From contig CAIVRI010000028.1 of assembly GCA_903908265.1 (NCBI GenBank), forward strand, positions 1 to 64,000: a stretch of 64,000 bases of DNA, written 5' to 3'. Positions 1-8,302 of the stretch are shown one piece after another. Source of the DNA: an uncultured Pseudomonadota bacterium. GTDB taxonomy: Bacteria > Pseudomonadota > Gammaproteobacteria > Steroidobacterales > Steroidobacteraceae. Under the pieces are notes generated by a model. That model was not told the DNA's origin. It ran no database searches and saw only the letters and a program-made list of their open reading frames with translations. How positions within the stretch are numbered: position 1 is the stretch's first letter; every line of letters starts with the position of its first letter. The translations under genes were made by a program, and so were the position numbers.

Positions 1-54
1 AAATACGCGCGACCGTTTTGGATCATTCGTCCCTAAACAAATGTAGGAAAACAT
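1..54 (-). CDS. VOC-family (glyoxalase-like) protein, N-terminal fragment cut by window edge
   Basis: Reading leftward from an ATG at 52-54 gives 18 codons open to the window edge, beginning MFSYICLGTND. This closely resembles the usual first strand of small VOC/glyoxalase-fold proteins (MFSYxxxGTNDxxxAxxFYD). A purine-rich stretch, AGGGGG, lies about 6 nt upstream of the ATG and fits a ribosome binding site. VOC proteins are metal-dependent lyases, dioxygenases or resistance proteins, so substrate and activity cannot be named from the fragment. It lies downstream of the TIR-like gene on the same strand. The call rests on one short motif plus the ribosome binding site. Confidence 0.55.
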   Translation of the reverse strand, partial: MFSYICLGTNDPKRSRVF

Positions 55-222
55 AGGCACCCCCTATTGGTTGCAACGTCTCGCATACACCGGAGTCCTT
101 GGGCGACAGCACCCTGCGGGCTCACCCCGCCCCCCACTGCGTGGACTGCCTGCGCCCTACCGTGACGGCAGCGCCCCCGCAAAGGTGCGCAATGCAGCGA
201 TGACCCTCCCAACGGCATCGCC

Positions 223-684
223 TTACTCCGACGTAAATTCGATCGTGTCCCAGCGGCGAGCCTCCTGCTGGCGGCCAAAACGGCGCAGTGCGTCGGCCAA
301 ACTCCGCGCATTCCAATCCAATACCGCGTGCGCCCCCCGCGTCAATGTCGGCAGCGGCTCCAGGACGGAGCCAAATCGACGCAGCACCAAAAGCGGCTTT
401 GCCGCCGTTGCTGCAAACCGCGCCTGGAACGCCACGGCCTCAGGGTCCAGATCAAAATGGGCGGCCAGCAGGATGACGACCTCCGCCGCTTGAATCTGCC
501 GACGCCAAGCCTCCCGCTGCCCTTCGCGCCCTTCTGGCGGACACGCATCCGGCGCCGAGACCAACTGATAGAGCAGTCGACGCGCCCCGTCGAGGTACTC
601 CAGTACCCGCAGATACTCCTCGTCGGCCGCAAACCGGTGGCTGACGTAGATCCGCAGGGGTACATCTGCACTCGTATTCGTCAT
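223..684 (-). CDS. Small stand-alone TIR-like (MTH538/ThsB-type) domain protein
   Basis: A 153-residue protein made of one domain. Strand 1 reads RIYVSH (residues 11-16), followed by an acidic helix (DEEYLRVLEYL), a conserved-looking YQLVSAPDA segment (39-47), a helix with RRQIQAAEVVILL (61-73), and a last strand KPLLVLRRFG (96-105). This order of a first strand ending in SH, an EVVI(L) strand before the third loop and a KPLL strand is typical of TIR-like domains of the DUF1863/MTH538 group, which includes the Thoeris sensor ThsB. There is no signal peptide or membrane segment. The ATG at 682-684 has a strong GAGGGATGG ribosome binding site. No ThsA-like effector is adjacent, so a defence role is only a possibility; a nucleotide-related housekeeping role is equally open. 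Confidence 0.5.
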   Translation of the reverse strand: MTNTSADVPLRIYVSHRFAADEEYLRVLEYLDGARRLLYQLVSAPDACPPEGREGQREAWRRQIQAAEVVILLAAHFDLDPEAVAFQARFAATAAKPLLVLRRFGSVLEPLPTLTRGAHAVLDWNARSLADALRRFGRQQEARRWDTIEFTSE

Positions 685-767
685 GGTCCATCCCTCGTTG
701 CGAAGCGCTGACTGTACCGCACCGATGGGGCCGGAAGACGGTAAGATCGGGGCTCTGCGGAGTACCT

Positions 768-1505
768 ATGCGCATTCTCGTCTACAACATCCGCTACGCC
801 ACCGGGACCGGCCCGGCGTTCCATCTGCCCGTACCCGGGGCGGGGTATCTGCGCTCGAATCGGCAAGCGCTCGAGGACATCACCGACTTCATCCGCCGCG
901 AGGATCCGGACATCGTTGGTCTGGTCGAGGTCGACACCGGTTCCATGCGCAGTGGCATGATCAATCAGGTCGAATACATTGCAACGGCGCTCGGGCACTA
1001 CTCCACTTACGAGTGCAAGTACGGACTTGACTCGCTGAGCGCGCTGATGCCGATCGTGCGCAAACAGGCGAACGCGATTCTGGCCGCGCCGCGCATGCAT
1101 GGGCAACGCTTTCATTATTTTGATACCGGCATGAAGCGCCTGATCATCGAACTGGAACTGGAACATGCGGTGGTGTTCCTTGTGCATCTCTCACTCAAGT
1201 ACCGCACCCGCCAGGAACAGTTACGAACGCTGCACGACTTGGTGCGGGCGTGCACAAAGCCGGTGATTCTCGCCGGGGACTTCAATACCTTTTTCGGCGA
1301 GGACGAGATGTTCTTGTTCCGGGAAGCGACGCACCTACGCAGCGCCAACGCGACCAGTCTCAAAACCTACCCAAGCCACCAACCGCGCATGGAACTCGAC
1401 TTTATTCTCTACAGCGAGGGCCTTGCGGTGGTGGACTTCCGCATCCCGCAATTGCGCTATTCGGATCACCTACCCCTCATTTGCGATTTTAGACTGACCG
1501 ATTAG
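768..1505 (+). CDS. Endonuclease/exonuclease/phosphatase (EEP) family protein
   Basis: A 245-residue metal-dependent phosphodiesterase-fold protein. The family signature residues are visible in order: Asn7 in VYNIR, Glu54 in GLVEVD, His140 in FLVHLSLKYRTRQEQ, Asp171 and Asn173 in GDFNT, Asp211 in ELDFIL and Asp233-His234 in YSDHLPL. This is the complete DNase I/exonuclease III-type active site, so the protein is probably active. There is no signal peptide, which suggests a cytoplasmic enzyme. Substrates in this superfamily range from DNA to sphingomyelin and inositol phosphates, so the substrate is not assigned. The ATG has GGAG upstream, and the gene is divergent from the TIR-like gene across an 83-bp gap. 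Confidence 0.85.
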   Translation: MRILVYNIRYATGTGPAFHLPVPGAGYLRSNRQALEDITDFIRREDPDIVGLVEVDTGSMRSGMINQVEYIATALGHYSTYECKYGLDSLSALMPIVRKQANAILAAPRMHGQRFHYFDTGMKRLIIELELEHAVVFLVHLSLKYRTRQEQLRTLHDLVRACTKPVILAGDFNTFFGEDEMFLFREATHLRSANATSLKTYPSHQPRMELDFILYSEGLAVVDFRIPQLRYSDHLPLICDFRLTD

Positions 1506-1523
1506 GGACTAGCAGGACAAATC

Positions 1524-1898
1524 ATGGGTGTCATCCTGCTGCTGGTCTTTGTGCTAGGACTCTTTTTGTTGCCCGTCGCGTACGCGCAGCGGACGCGACG
1601 GCAGTGGTGGCGCGATCTGTGCGCCCATGGCACCCTGGCCGAGGGTCTTATCCTTGCGGTGACTCCATTGCCTCGTCGCTACGACGGACTGTGGTTCTCC
1701 GTGCGTTTCGAATTCTCTCGCCCCGAATACGAGACCAAAATCCAAGCGCGCGTGGCGGTGCGCGCGGCGCAGGTGCGTGCGCACACGCTTGCGATTGGGT
1801 GCCCCGTCGCGATTCGTTACTACCGCGTCATGCCTACCGACGCGGCCCTTGCCCTGGTGCAATGCCAGCCCCATCGGGACGGCGGACGCGTAAGATGA
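1524..1898 (+). CDS. Small membrane-anchored hypothetical protein
   Basis: A 124-residue protein with one N-terminal hydrophobic segment (residues 2-20, GVILLLVFVLGLFLLPVAYA) followed by a basic stretch and a soluble region of about 100 residues with alternating hydrophobic strands. The layout resembles DUF3592-like proteins that combine a membrane anchor with a small beta domain, but I cannot assign the family firmly. The ribosome binding site AGGA precedes the ATG. It starts 18 nt after the EEP gene and ends 44 nt before the DUF6941-like gene, so the three probably form one transcription unit. No function is proposed. Confidence 0.6.
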   Translation: MGVILLLVFVLGLFLLPVAYAQRTRRQWWRDLCAHGTLAEGLILAVTPLPRRYDGLWFSVRFEFSRPEYETKIQARVAVRAAQVRAHTLAIGCPVAIRYYRVMPTDAALALVQCQPHRDGGRVR

Positions 1899-1942
1899 AA
1901 CCGGCCAGCCGTTATACCCCCCCCAGCCTGCGCGGAGACGCC

Positions 1943-2377
1943 ATGCGATCATCCTCAACCCGCACTCTGACTACGCTCGTCTGTGATGACGTGCGCGAGG
2001 AAGTGGGCCACAAATCCACACTAGTGGGGGTCTACCAAGGGGATCTGTGCGTCAGCGAAGCGCCGACCACCCTACCCAAATTGTGTTTCTTTTTTCGGGT
2101 GTTGGCCCGGTCGGATCGCCCGATGACCCGACTGGTCGTGCGCGTGCTGCGCGATGGCAAGGAATACCTCACCGCTGACTTTGCAGAAGATTCGCTACCA
2201 GTACCGAACCCTGCGGATGAGAGCAGTTACCATGTGCAGATTGTCTTGCAGGCGCAACCCTTTGAGGTCACCGGGCCGGTGGAACTGCAATTTCTAGCCG
2301 AAACGGAAAAAGAAACGCTTTACGGTGGGCGCCTGCTCATTCGGGTTGCCCAAGCCGTCAGCAACACGCTGCAGTAA
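1943..2377 (+). CDS. DUF6941-like conserved protein
   Basis: A 144-residue soluble protein. Its N-terminus, LTTLVCDDVREEVGHKSTLVGVYQGDL (quoted in two overlapping parts: LTTLVCDDVREEVGH and KSTLVGVYQGDL), matches the pattern CDDVRxExxxKxxLxGxYxGDI that I associate with the DUF6941 family, whose function is unknown. The rest is predicted mostly beta. The chosen ATG at 1943 has GGAG about 8 nt upstream; an in-frame ATG at 1895 overlaps the previous stop but would add a poorly conserved 16-residue extension. Last gene of the short plus-strand group. The family assignment is from pattern memory. Confidence 0.6.
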   Translation: MRSSSTRTLTTLVCDDVREEVGHKSTLVGVYQGDLCVSEAPTTLPKLCFFFRVLARSDRPMTRLVVRVLRDGKEYLTADFAEDSLPVPNPADESSYHVQIVLQAQPFEVTGPVELQFLAETEKETLYGGRLLIRVAQAVSNTLQ

Positions 2378-3087
2378 CCGCGCGCTGGACACGCAGCGTC
2401 GTCTTGCAACGGCGATCCCAGCGGTCGTGCAGGCGTGAGGCAGGTGCCGGTTGATTGGGCGCAACCGTGACCTTCTGCGCACCAGGCCGGCGCTTTTTGT
2501 CGCCGGCTTCAGCACGTGCACCGACCAACAGCCAGGGCCACCCATACGCCTCTGGCGGCACCGCGGCCTGCAGTGTGAACCGGTCATTTTGCGCGCACAT
2601 CGTGTTGGGATGCGCCACGTGACGACACGCGATGGTCCTTCCTGCGCCGCCTAGGCGGCGGCGCATGCAGACCTTTGTATCTGCGCCGACGCGCACCGGA
2701 CATCGTTCCAATAGAACGCCATGCACTTGCTGGCGCGACCCGTGCAGGCGCCAACCGCTTGGGCGACACGAGCAAGCCGCACACGAGCGGCCCCGCGCGG
2801 GGCACGGCGCCTGCAATTGGCCCATCGCAGCATGGCGCGATCACGATCGCGGCCGCCATACACGCATCCGCACGCAATAAAGAACTGCTCGTCGTCCCAT
2901 GGTTCTGCGCAGCGCACGGCCCACCAGTACCCGCAACGCCACGCCCAGACACCCCTACGGCCGATGCGCGTAGCTTGCGAAAGCGTTTGTCGCCAAGCAT
3001 GTGCCCGTGGTGACGCGTAGGCGATTGGGTTTCCCAGCACCGCGAGCGGCGTCGTGGGGGTTACCGGAGACCAGAATCGGCCTTGCG
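2378..3087. other. 710-bp stretch without a supported gene
   Basis: The space lies between the end of the DUF6941-like gene (+) and the end of the PilZ gene (-), so both neighbours converge on it. Several overlapping open frames occur on both strands, but they are Ala/Arg/Pro-rich, lack ribosome binding sites and resemble no family I know. A 7-bp inverted repeat (GCCGGCG at 2486-2492 and CGCCGGC at 2501-2507) could end plus-strand transcription but lacks a T-tract. No tRNA cloverleaf or tandem repeat was seen. Confidence 0.5.
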
Positions 3088-3438
3088 CTACATCGTGTGG
3101 GTTGGCTTGTCCCCACCCAATGCCCCAGCCAGATAGGACTCAATCTTCTTTTGCGTCGTCCCACGATCCTGCTCGGAGAATTGCACGCCAATCCCCGCCA
3201 CGCGACGGCCGGAGACCCCTTTGGGGGTGACCCAGACCACCTTGCCGGCAACCGGAATTTTCTCATCCTCGTTCAACAGGCTGAGCAACATGAACACCTC
3301 ATCGCCCAGCAGATACGGACTGTTGGTCGGAATGAAAATTCCGCCATTCTTCACGAACGGCATATAGGCCAGATACAGCGCCGACTTGTCCTTGATGGTC
3401 AGGTTTAACAAGCCCGGTTTGCCTAAGTTGGTCGACAT
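3088..3438 (-). CDS. pilZ: PilZ-domain protein (type IV pilus / c-di-GMP-related)
   Basis: A 116-residue single-domain PilZ protein. The body contains YMPFVKNGGIFIPT, the segment YLLGDEVFMLLSLL, KIPVAGKVVWVTP and a C-terminal AGIGVQF, the pattern of the Pseudomonas/Xanthomonas PilZ that supports type IV pilus assembly. The canonical RxxxR...DxSxxG c-di-GMP ligands are not visible, as in the type PilZ orthologs, which bind PilB/FimX rather than c-di-GMP. The ATG at 3436-3438 has GAGGA upstream. It lies 10 nt after holB at the end of the minus-strand operon; the holB-pilZ neighbourhood is conserved in pseudomonads and xanthomonads. Confidence 0.9.
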   Translation of the reverse strand: MSTNLGKPGLLNLTIKDKSALYLAYMPFVKNGGIFIPTNSPYLLGDEVFMLLSLLNEDEKIPVAGKVVWVTPKGVSGRRVAGIGVQFSEQDRGTTQKKIESYLAGALGGDKPTHTM

Positions 3439-3448
3439 CGTCAATTCC

Positions 3449-4468
3449 TCAGGTCCGGCGCGACGCCGCGCGCAACCATTCCAGTTCTCGTGCCATCGAC
3501 ACAAACACCTGCTCGAACAACAGCGCCACCGCTGCGTTCGAACTCAGCAGCAACAAGCGCGCGCGCCGCACTTCGTCGAGCAGGCCGTACAGCCCTTGAA
3601 TATGCCGACGCCGCACCGCCGCCGACAAGCCCGCAGGCGCCCCTGCGTCCGGTGCCGCAGAGGTCAGCCCGTAGCGGATCCGTTCACTGATCCAGTATTC
3701 CAGACAACGCAGCCGTTCGGCTGGATAGTGTTTCTGGCACGCTTCGGCTAGCGCCGGAATATCCGCATCCCCGCGACCGAGCAGTTGCGGTAACTGCGCC
3801 ATTTCCTGCTCCACCTTCGGCACCGCCGCTAACGTCAGGGCCGCCAACGGCGCGCCGGCACTCAGTGCCAGCGGCAGGGTCCAATCTTGGGCTGCCACGC
3901 GGCTTTCCAGCCACGCGAGCGCCACTGCCGTAGCCGGCGCCTGCAATTTGATGCGCTGGCAACGACTGGCAATCGTGGCGGGCAATTTCTCCGGACGCAC
4001 CGCGACCAGAATAATCAGCGCACTGCCCGACGGTTCCTCGAGTGTCTTGAGCAAGGCATTGGCCCCGTTCACATTCAGCGCGTCAGCAGGTTGGATCACG
4101 ACAACTTTACGTCGGCCGCGGTAACTGGAGAGGGACAGCGCTGCAATCATCTCGCGCACCGCGTCGATCGAGATCTGCTTCTTGCCCTCCTCCACACCGA
4201 CGCGATAGAGATCCGGATGATTTTCCGCCCGATAGAACTGGCAGGATGGGCAGACGCCGCAGGCATCCACGTCCGGTTGATCACACAGGGCGTAACGCGC
4301 GATCCATTCCGCTAACGCGGCCTTGCCCAGGCCCGGAATCCCCTGCAGCAGCAGAGCCTGCGCAAAGCGGTCGGCCCGCGCCGCATTGGCGATGGACTGC
4401 CGCGCGGCCAGCAACCACGGCGCGGTTGCCGCCAGATCGATTGGTGCTAGTGCGGCGATCTCGCTCAC
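3449..4468 (-). CDS. holB: DNA polymerase III delta-prime subunit
   Basis: Clamp-loader subunit of the replicative polymerase. A P-loop-like GIPGLGKA lies at residues 43-50, a Cys4 zinc motif with Cys62, Cys70, Cys73 and Cys76, then the delta-prime/DnaX-type stretches VIQPADALNVNGANALLKTLEEP and the SRC motif (ASRCQRI) typical of sensor regions. The length of about 339 residues fits the family. The start taken is a GTG at 4466-4468 overlapping the tmk stop as GTGA; an in-frame TTG at 4501 would add 11 residues lying inside tmk and is less likely. It is translationally coupled to tmk upstream and followed by pilZ. Confidence 0.92.
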   Translation of the reverse strand: MSEIAALAPIDLAATAPWLLAARQSIANAARADRFAQALLLQGIPGLGKAALAEWIARYALCDQPDVDACGVCPSCQFYRAENHPDLYRVGVEEGKKQISIDAVREMIAALSLSSYRGRRKVVVIQPADALNVNGANALLKTLEEPSGSALIILVAVRPEKLPATIASRCQRIKLQAPATAVALAWLESRVAAQDWTLPLALSAGAPLAALTLAAVPKVEQEMAQLPQLLGRGDADIPALAEACQKHYPAERLRCLEYWISERIRYGLTSAAPDAGAPAGLSAAVRRRHIQGLYGLLDEVRRARLLLLSSNAAVALLFEQVFVSMARELEWLRAASRRT

Positions 4469-5094
4469 ATCGCGCCCCACAGCGGACGCACAACGGCCCA
4501 AATACGTGCGCCCACGGCTTCGGGTGTGCCGGTCGCATCGACCACCTGAATGCGCTCCGGTGCAGCCGCGGCGCGCGCCAAATAACGCGCCCGCACGCGC
4601 TCGAAAAAAGCCAGCGTCTCGCCTTCAATGCGGTCGGTCTTACCGGCCCGCGCCCGCGCCCGTTGCAACGCCGGTGCGACCGGCGCATCGAGCAAAATGG
4701 TGCACTGTGGCCACAAGCCACGCTGCGCTAGCGTGGCAAGCGGATCGATCAGTGCGTCCGCAATGCCCCGCCCGCCGCCCTGATACGCATAGGTTGCATC
4801 GGTATAGCGATCACACAGCACGAACGCGCCGCGTTGCAGCGCCGGCCGGATCAAATTCTCGGTATGCACCGCCCGTGCTGCAAACATCAGCAACAACTCG
4901 GCTGCATCCGGCAGCGCTTCGCCGCGGTGATGTAGCACCAACGCACGGATCTGTTCGGCCAGCGGGGTACCGCCGGGCTCGCGCGTCACCAGCACGTCCA
5001 AGCCACGCGCCAGCAGGGCTTCCTCGAGCCGGGCAACTTGGGTGGACTTGCCGACCCCCTCGACCCCTTCGAATGTAATGAAGCACCCACTCAT
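4465..5094 (-). CDS. tmk: Thymidylate kinase
   Basis: Phosphorylates dTMP to dTDP in the cytoplasm. The 209-residue protein opens with FITFEGVEGVGKST, whose P-loop spans residues 10-18, followed by the DR-type motif TREPGGTPLAEQIR and DRYTDATYAYQGGGRG, all hallmarks of bacterial TMK. A LID segment rich in Arg follows (RARARAGKTDRIE). The ATG overlaps the mltG stop by 4 nt (ATGA), and its own stop overlaps the holB start. The arrangement mltG-tmk-holB-pilZ is a long-conserved gammaproteobacterial block. Confidence 0.97.
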   Translation of the reverse strand: MSGCFITFEGVEGVGKSTQVARLEEALLARGLDVLVTREPGGTPLAEQIRALVLHHRGEALPDAAELLLMFAARAVHTENLIRPALQRGAFVLCDRYTDATYAYQGGGRGIADALIDPLATLAQRGLWPQCTILLDAPVAPALQRARARAGKTDRIEGETLAFFERVRARYLARAAAAPERIQVVDATGTPEAVGARIWAVVRPLWGAM

Positions 5095-6122
5095 CGCTGC
5101 TGGACCTTTTGACGCTGCCGCGCCACATACCCTGCCACCGCCGCATTATGCGCCGCCAGCGTAGCGGAGAACGTATGCCGACCGTCGCCGCTACCCGTAG
5201 CGACAAAAAAGAGATCGTCCGCGTCCGCCGGGTGCAGCGCTGCCGCCAGCGAGGCCGCGCCGGGCAAGGCAATGGGCGTGGGCGGCAACCCGACCCGGGT
5301 GTACGTGTTCCAGGGCGTATCGGTCGTGAGGTCTTTTTTGCGCAGGGTGCCGGCGTAGCGCGCACCCATGCCATAGATCACGGTGGGATCGGTTTGCAGC
5401 CGCATCCCGCGGCGCAGCCGGTTAATAAACACCGCCGCAATATGCGCCCGCTCGTCGGGGTTGCCGGTTTCCTTCTCGATGATCGACGCCAAGATCAGGG
5501 CGTCATACGGGCGCTGATACGGCAGCCCGGGAACGCGCGCGGCCCAGGCGGCCGCCAATTGCGCGGTGAGACGGGCCTGGGCGAGGCGCAGCACCTCCAG
5601 ATCGGTGGTGCCTTTGGGTACCAGATACGTATCGGGGAACAACAGCCCTTCCAGCGAATCGTGCGCCCCCGCCAGCGGCTGCAGCCCGCCCGGCAGGGTG
5701 CCGCTGACCTTCAGAAACGGCTGCTCGTGCACCGCGCTGAGCGCCTGCGCTACGGTCCAGCCCTCGACCAAGGTGACCGGGTGTAGTAATACCTTGCCCG
5801 AGACGAGTAGCGCGAGCACCTCCCCGGGTGAGGCGGCCGCTTTTAATTCATATTCTCCGGCCCGTATGTGGCTGGCCAGTCCGCGCGCACGGGCCTGCCA
5901 CGCCCACGTACGCGGATAATCCAACACGCCAAGCCGCGCCAGGCGCTCGGCGATGTGCCCCACCCGTTCGCCCGGCGCGATCTCCAGTACGGTGGGTGCA
6001 GTCAGCGCTGCCAGCGGCGCGTCCCACCAACGTTGCATCGTGCGCAGCGTGGCGGCCGCGCCCAGCAGCCCGATCAGCAGCAACAACGCCCAGCGACCAC
6101 GCCGACGGCGCCGTGTCACCAC
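5091..6122 (-). CDS. mltG: Endolytic murein transglycosylase MltG (YceG-like)
   Basis: Inner-membrane lytic transglycosylase thought to cut nascent glycan strands and so set their length. The protein of about 343 residues has a basic N-terminus and one membrane anchor (residues 11-25), a LysM-like region (about 43-95), and the catalytic YceG domain with the active-site block SIIEKETGNPDER (Glu218 corresponds to the E. coli catalytic Glu) and FINRLRRGMRLQTDPTVIYG. Two consecutive GTG codons (6120-6122 and 6117-6119) can start it; the second overlaps the pabC stop as GTGA. Located between pabC and tmk as in E. coli. Confidence 0.95.
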   Translation of the reverse strand: MVTRRRRRGRWALLLLIGLLGAAATLRTMQRWWDAPLAALTAPTVLEIAPGERVGHIAERLARLGVLDYPRTWAWQARARGLASHIRAGEYELKAAASPGEVLALLVSGKVLLHPVTLVEGWTVAQALSAVHEQPFLKVSGTLPGGLQPLAGAHDSLEGLLFPDTYLVPKGTTDLEVLRLAQARLTAQLAAAWAARVPGLPYQRPYDALILASIIEKETGNPDERAHIAAVFINRLRRGMRLQTDPTVIYGMGARYAGTLRKKDLTTDTPWNTYTRVGLPPTPIALPGAASLAAALHPADADDLFFVATGSGDGRHTFSATLAAHNAAVAGYVARQRQKVQQR

Positions 6123-6922
6123 GCGCTCACCGCCTGTGCTGCCGCCCGTGTCACGGCACCGACCGGCAGGAAACGTTGCGCGATCTGCGTCACCGGCCAG
6201 ACCCCGATCAGCGCGTTGGTCAGAAAGATTTCCTCAGCCGCCGCCAACGCCTCCAAGCCCACATCGCGCACCGCCACCGTACAGCCCTGCGCCACCAGCG
6301 CCTCGAGCACCGCGCCACGCATCACGCCGTCAATGCCGCAGCGACTCAACAGCGGCGTGACCACGCGGCCGGCCAGCACCAGAAACACATTCGACATCGT
6401 GCCCGAGATCAAGCGTCCTGCGCCGTCGCTCACCAAGCCCTCATCCACACCGAGCGCTGCGACATCCCGACGCAAGAGCACCTGTTCCAAGCGATTGAGG
6501 TGTTTGATACCGGCTAGGCGCGGCTGGATCGCCAGCGGTGTCGGTAGCACCGCGACGCGCGCCCCACGCGCCAGCGGATCCAGCGGCCGCGCACGTCCTG
6601 GGCCCGCATACAGGTACCGCCGTGGCGCACGGTTCTCGTCCACCCCATAGCCGATCCCCCCCGCACCGCGCGTCAGCACGAGTTTGACCAAGCCCACGTC
6701 CGGGGTGGCCGCGGCCGCCGCCACCTCGGCCGCCAGCTGCGCACGGTCCGGCATCACCAGCCCGAGCTGCGCGCAACCGCGCTCCAACCGATCCAGATGC
6801 CGCGCCAATAAGCGCGGACGCCCCGCAACGACCGCGAGGGTCTCGAACAGGCCGTCGCCGAATTCCAGTCCGCGATCGAGTGGTTCGCCCGTCGTGCTGA
6901 GCACGCCATCCATCCAGAGCAT
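6116..6922 (-). CDS. pabC: Aminodeoxychorismate lyase (PLP fold type IV)
   Basis: Converts 4-amino-4-deoxychorismate to p-aminobenzoate and pyruvate for folate synthesis. The 268-residue protein shows the fold type IV pattern: DRGLEFGDGLFET (16-28), the PLP-binding Lys140 in AGIKHLNRLEQVL, and SGTMSNVF near residue 180. Its ATG overlaps the pabB stop (TGATG), giving tight coupling to the enzyme that supplies its substrate. Related branched-chain aminotransferases share the fold, but the length, the GIKHLNR motif and the pabB neighbour support PabC. Confidence 0.94.
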   Translation of the reverse strand: MLWMDGVLSTTGEPLDRGLEFGDGLFETLAVVAGRPRLLARHLDRLERGCAQLGLVMPDRAQLAAEVAAAAATPDVGLVKLVLTRGAGGIGYGVDENRAPRRYLYAGPGRARPLDPLARGARVAVLPTPLAIQPRLAGIKHLNRLEQVLLRRDVAALGVDEGLVSDGAGRLISGTMSNVFLVLAGRVVTPLLSRCGIDGVMRGAVLEALVAQGCTVAVRDVGLEALAAAEEIFLTNALIGVWPVTQIAQRFLPVGAVTRAAAQAVSAW

Positions 6923-8295
6923 CAGGCCTCCCGTGCGCCCAGCGCCCGCAGCAGACCACGCGCCTTGGCACGTGTCTCATCCAATTCTCGCTGCGGGTCG
7001 GACTCCGCCACAATGCCCGCGCCCGCCAGGATCGACAACTCCCGCGACGTACCGCTGTCCGACACCATCGCCGTGCGTATCAAGATATTGAGATCCATGC
7101 GGCCGTCCCGACCGAGGTAGCCCAGCGAGCCTGTGTACGCTGCGCGCGGCCGACCTTCCAGCTCGGCAATAATTTCCATGCAGCGCACTTTTGGGCAGCC
7201 GGTGATGGTGCCGCCGGGAAAGAGCGCGCGCACAATCTCACCGGGCCGCACTCCCGCACGCAATACGCCCGTCACGTTCGAGACGATGTGATGCACGTGC
7301 GCATAACTCTCCACGCCCATGTACTCGTCCACCTGTACCGAGCCGCCGACGCAGAGGCGGCCGAGGTCGTTGCGCACCAGATCCACCAACATGACGTGCT
7401 CTGCACGTTCTTTGACGTTCTCGAGCAACTCCTGGATCACCGCTGCATCGTCCCCGCGACGCGGGCGGGTGCCGGCAATGGGGCGACTGTCGATCCGGCC
7501 GTGGCGCGCACGGACGAGTCGTTCCGGCGAGGTCGACAGGACCGTCGCGCCCGGCAATCGCACCAATGCGGAAAACGGACCTGGGTTCGCGCGCGTCAAG
7601 TGCGCGTACAAGAGTTCCGGGGTCACCGAATCGGGCAGCGCCACGCGCCATTCCCGTGCCAGGTTCGCCTGATAGACGTCACCGGCTGCGATGTACTCCC
7701 GCGCCTGGCGGACCGCCTCTCGATAGCGCTCCGGGTCATCCTCCGTGATGTGCAGTGGCGGCAAAACCGGCAATGGCGCGGCCGCCGTGGCCGCGGGCAA
7801 CAGCGCGATCAGCCACTCCGCTTCCGCCTCTGCGCCGACTTCATGCACGATGGACAACTGTTGCTGCTCATGGCTCCAGATCGCCGCGGTGCGTACCCGT
7901 CGTGCATAAGCGCGCACGCTGCTGCCGAACGGCAGTCGCAGTCTGGGCTCGACCTCTGCGGCGAACTCATAGGCAAAGTAGAGAAACCACCCGCCCGCAA
8001 ACGGTAGTCCGTCGTCTTGCGCCGGGATCTGCGCCGCGGCGAACCAGGCATCCAGCGCGGGGAGAAATTGCCGGTGATCGGCCGCCTCCCCGCTGAGCAT
8101 ACCCGCGCCGTCCTGCACCAGCGCCTCGGTACCGGCCAACATGAGGATGTCGTAGCGGCCAAGCGCCGTGCCATGACTGGCGCTCTCTAAGAGGAACGGC
8201 AAGCGCTCGGGCTGCGCGGCGTGCGCACGCAAAAAATCAGGACGGGCGCCGGGCAAGTCCCGCCGAACCACCCGTGCTGCAGTGCCGGCAGTCAC
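6922..8295 (-). CDS. pabB: Aminodeoxychorismate synthase component I
   Basis: Aminates chorismate with ammonia from a PabA-type glutaminase, the first step toward p-aminobenzoate. The 457-residue protein belongs to the anthranilate synthase I/chorismate-binding family: an N-terminal ADC/TrpE lobe, then the catalytic lobe with QANLARE, SPERLVRA, RPIAGTRPRG-like, MLVDLVRNDLGR and GGTITGCPKVRCMEII motifs. The PIAGT motif and the pairing with pabC argue for PabB rather than TrpE. No PabA gene is in the window. It follows fabF by 7 nt and is followed by pabC with a 1-nt overlap. Confidence 0.94.
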   Translation of the reverse strand: MTAGTAARVVRRDLPGARPDFLRAHAAQPERLPFLLESASHGTALGRYDILMLAGTEALVQDGAGMLSGEAADHRQFLPALDAWFAAAQIPAQDDGLPFAGGWFLYFAYEFAAEVEPRLRLPFGSSVRAYARRVRTAAIWSHEQQQLSIVHEVGAEAEAEWLIALLPAATAAAPLPVLPPLHITEDDPERYREAVRQAREYIAAGDVYQANLAREWRVALPDSVTPELLYAHLTRANPGPFSALVRLPGATVLSTSPERLVRARHGRIDSRPIAGTRPRRGDDAAVIQELLENVKERAEHVMLVDLVRNDLGRLCVGGSVQVDEYMGVESYAHVHHIVSNVTGVLRAGVRPGEIVRALFPGGTITGCPKVRCMEIIAELEGRPRAAYTGSLGYLGRDGRMDLNILIRTAMVSDSGTSRELSILAGAGIVAESDPQRELDETRAKARGLLRALGAREA

Positions 8296-8302
8296 GGCCT
8301 AC

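Noticed and set aside
2584-3040. Open frames of 100-140 codons on the minus strand
   Set aside because: Arg/Ala/Cys-rich with no ribosome binding site, no family motif and several overlapping frames of equal length, as expected in GC-rich noncoding DNA.
4468-4501. TTG start giving a longer holB
   Set aside because: The extra 11 residues lie inside tmk and match nothing in HolB; the GTG overlapping the tmk stop is the normal coupling.
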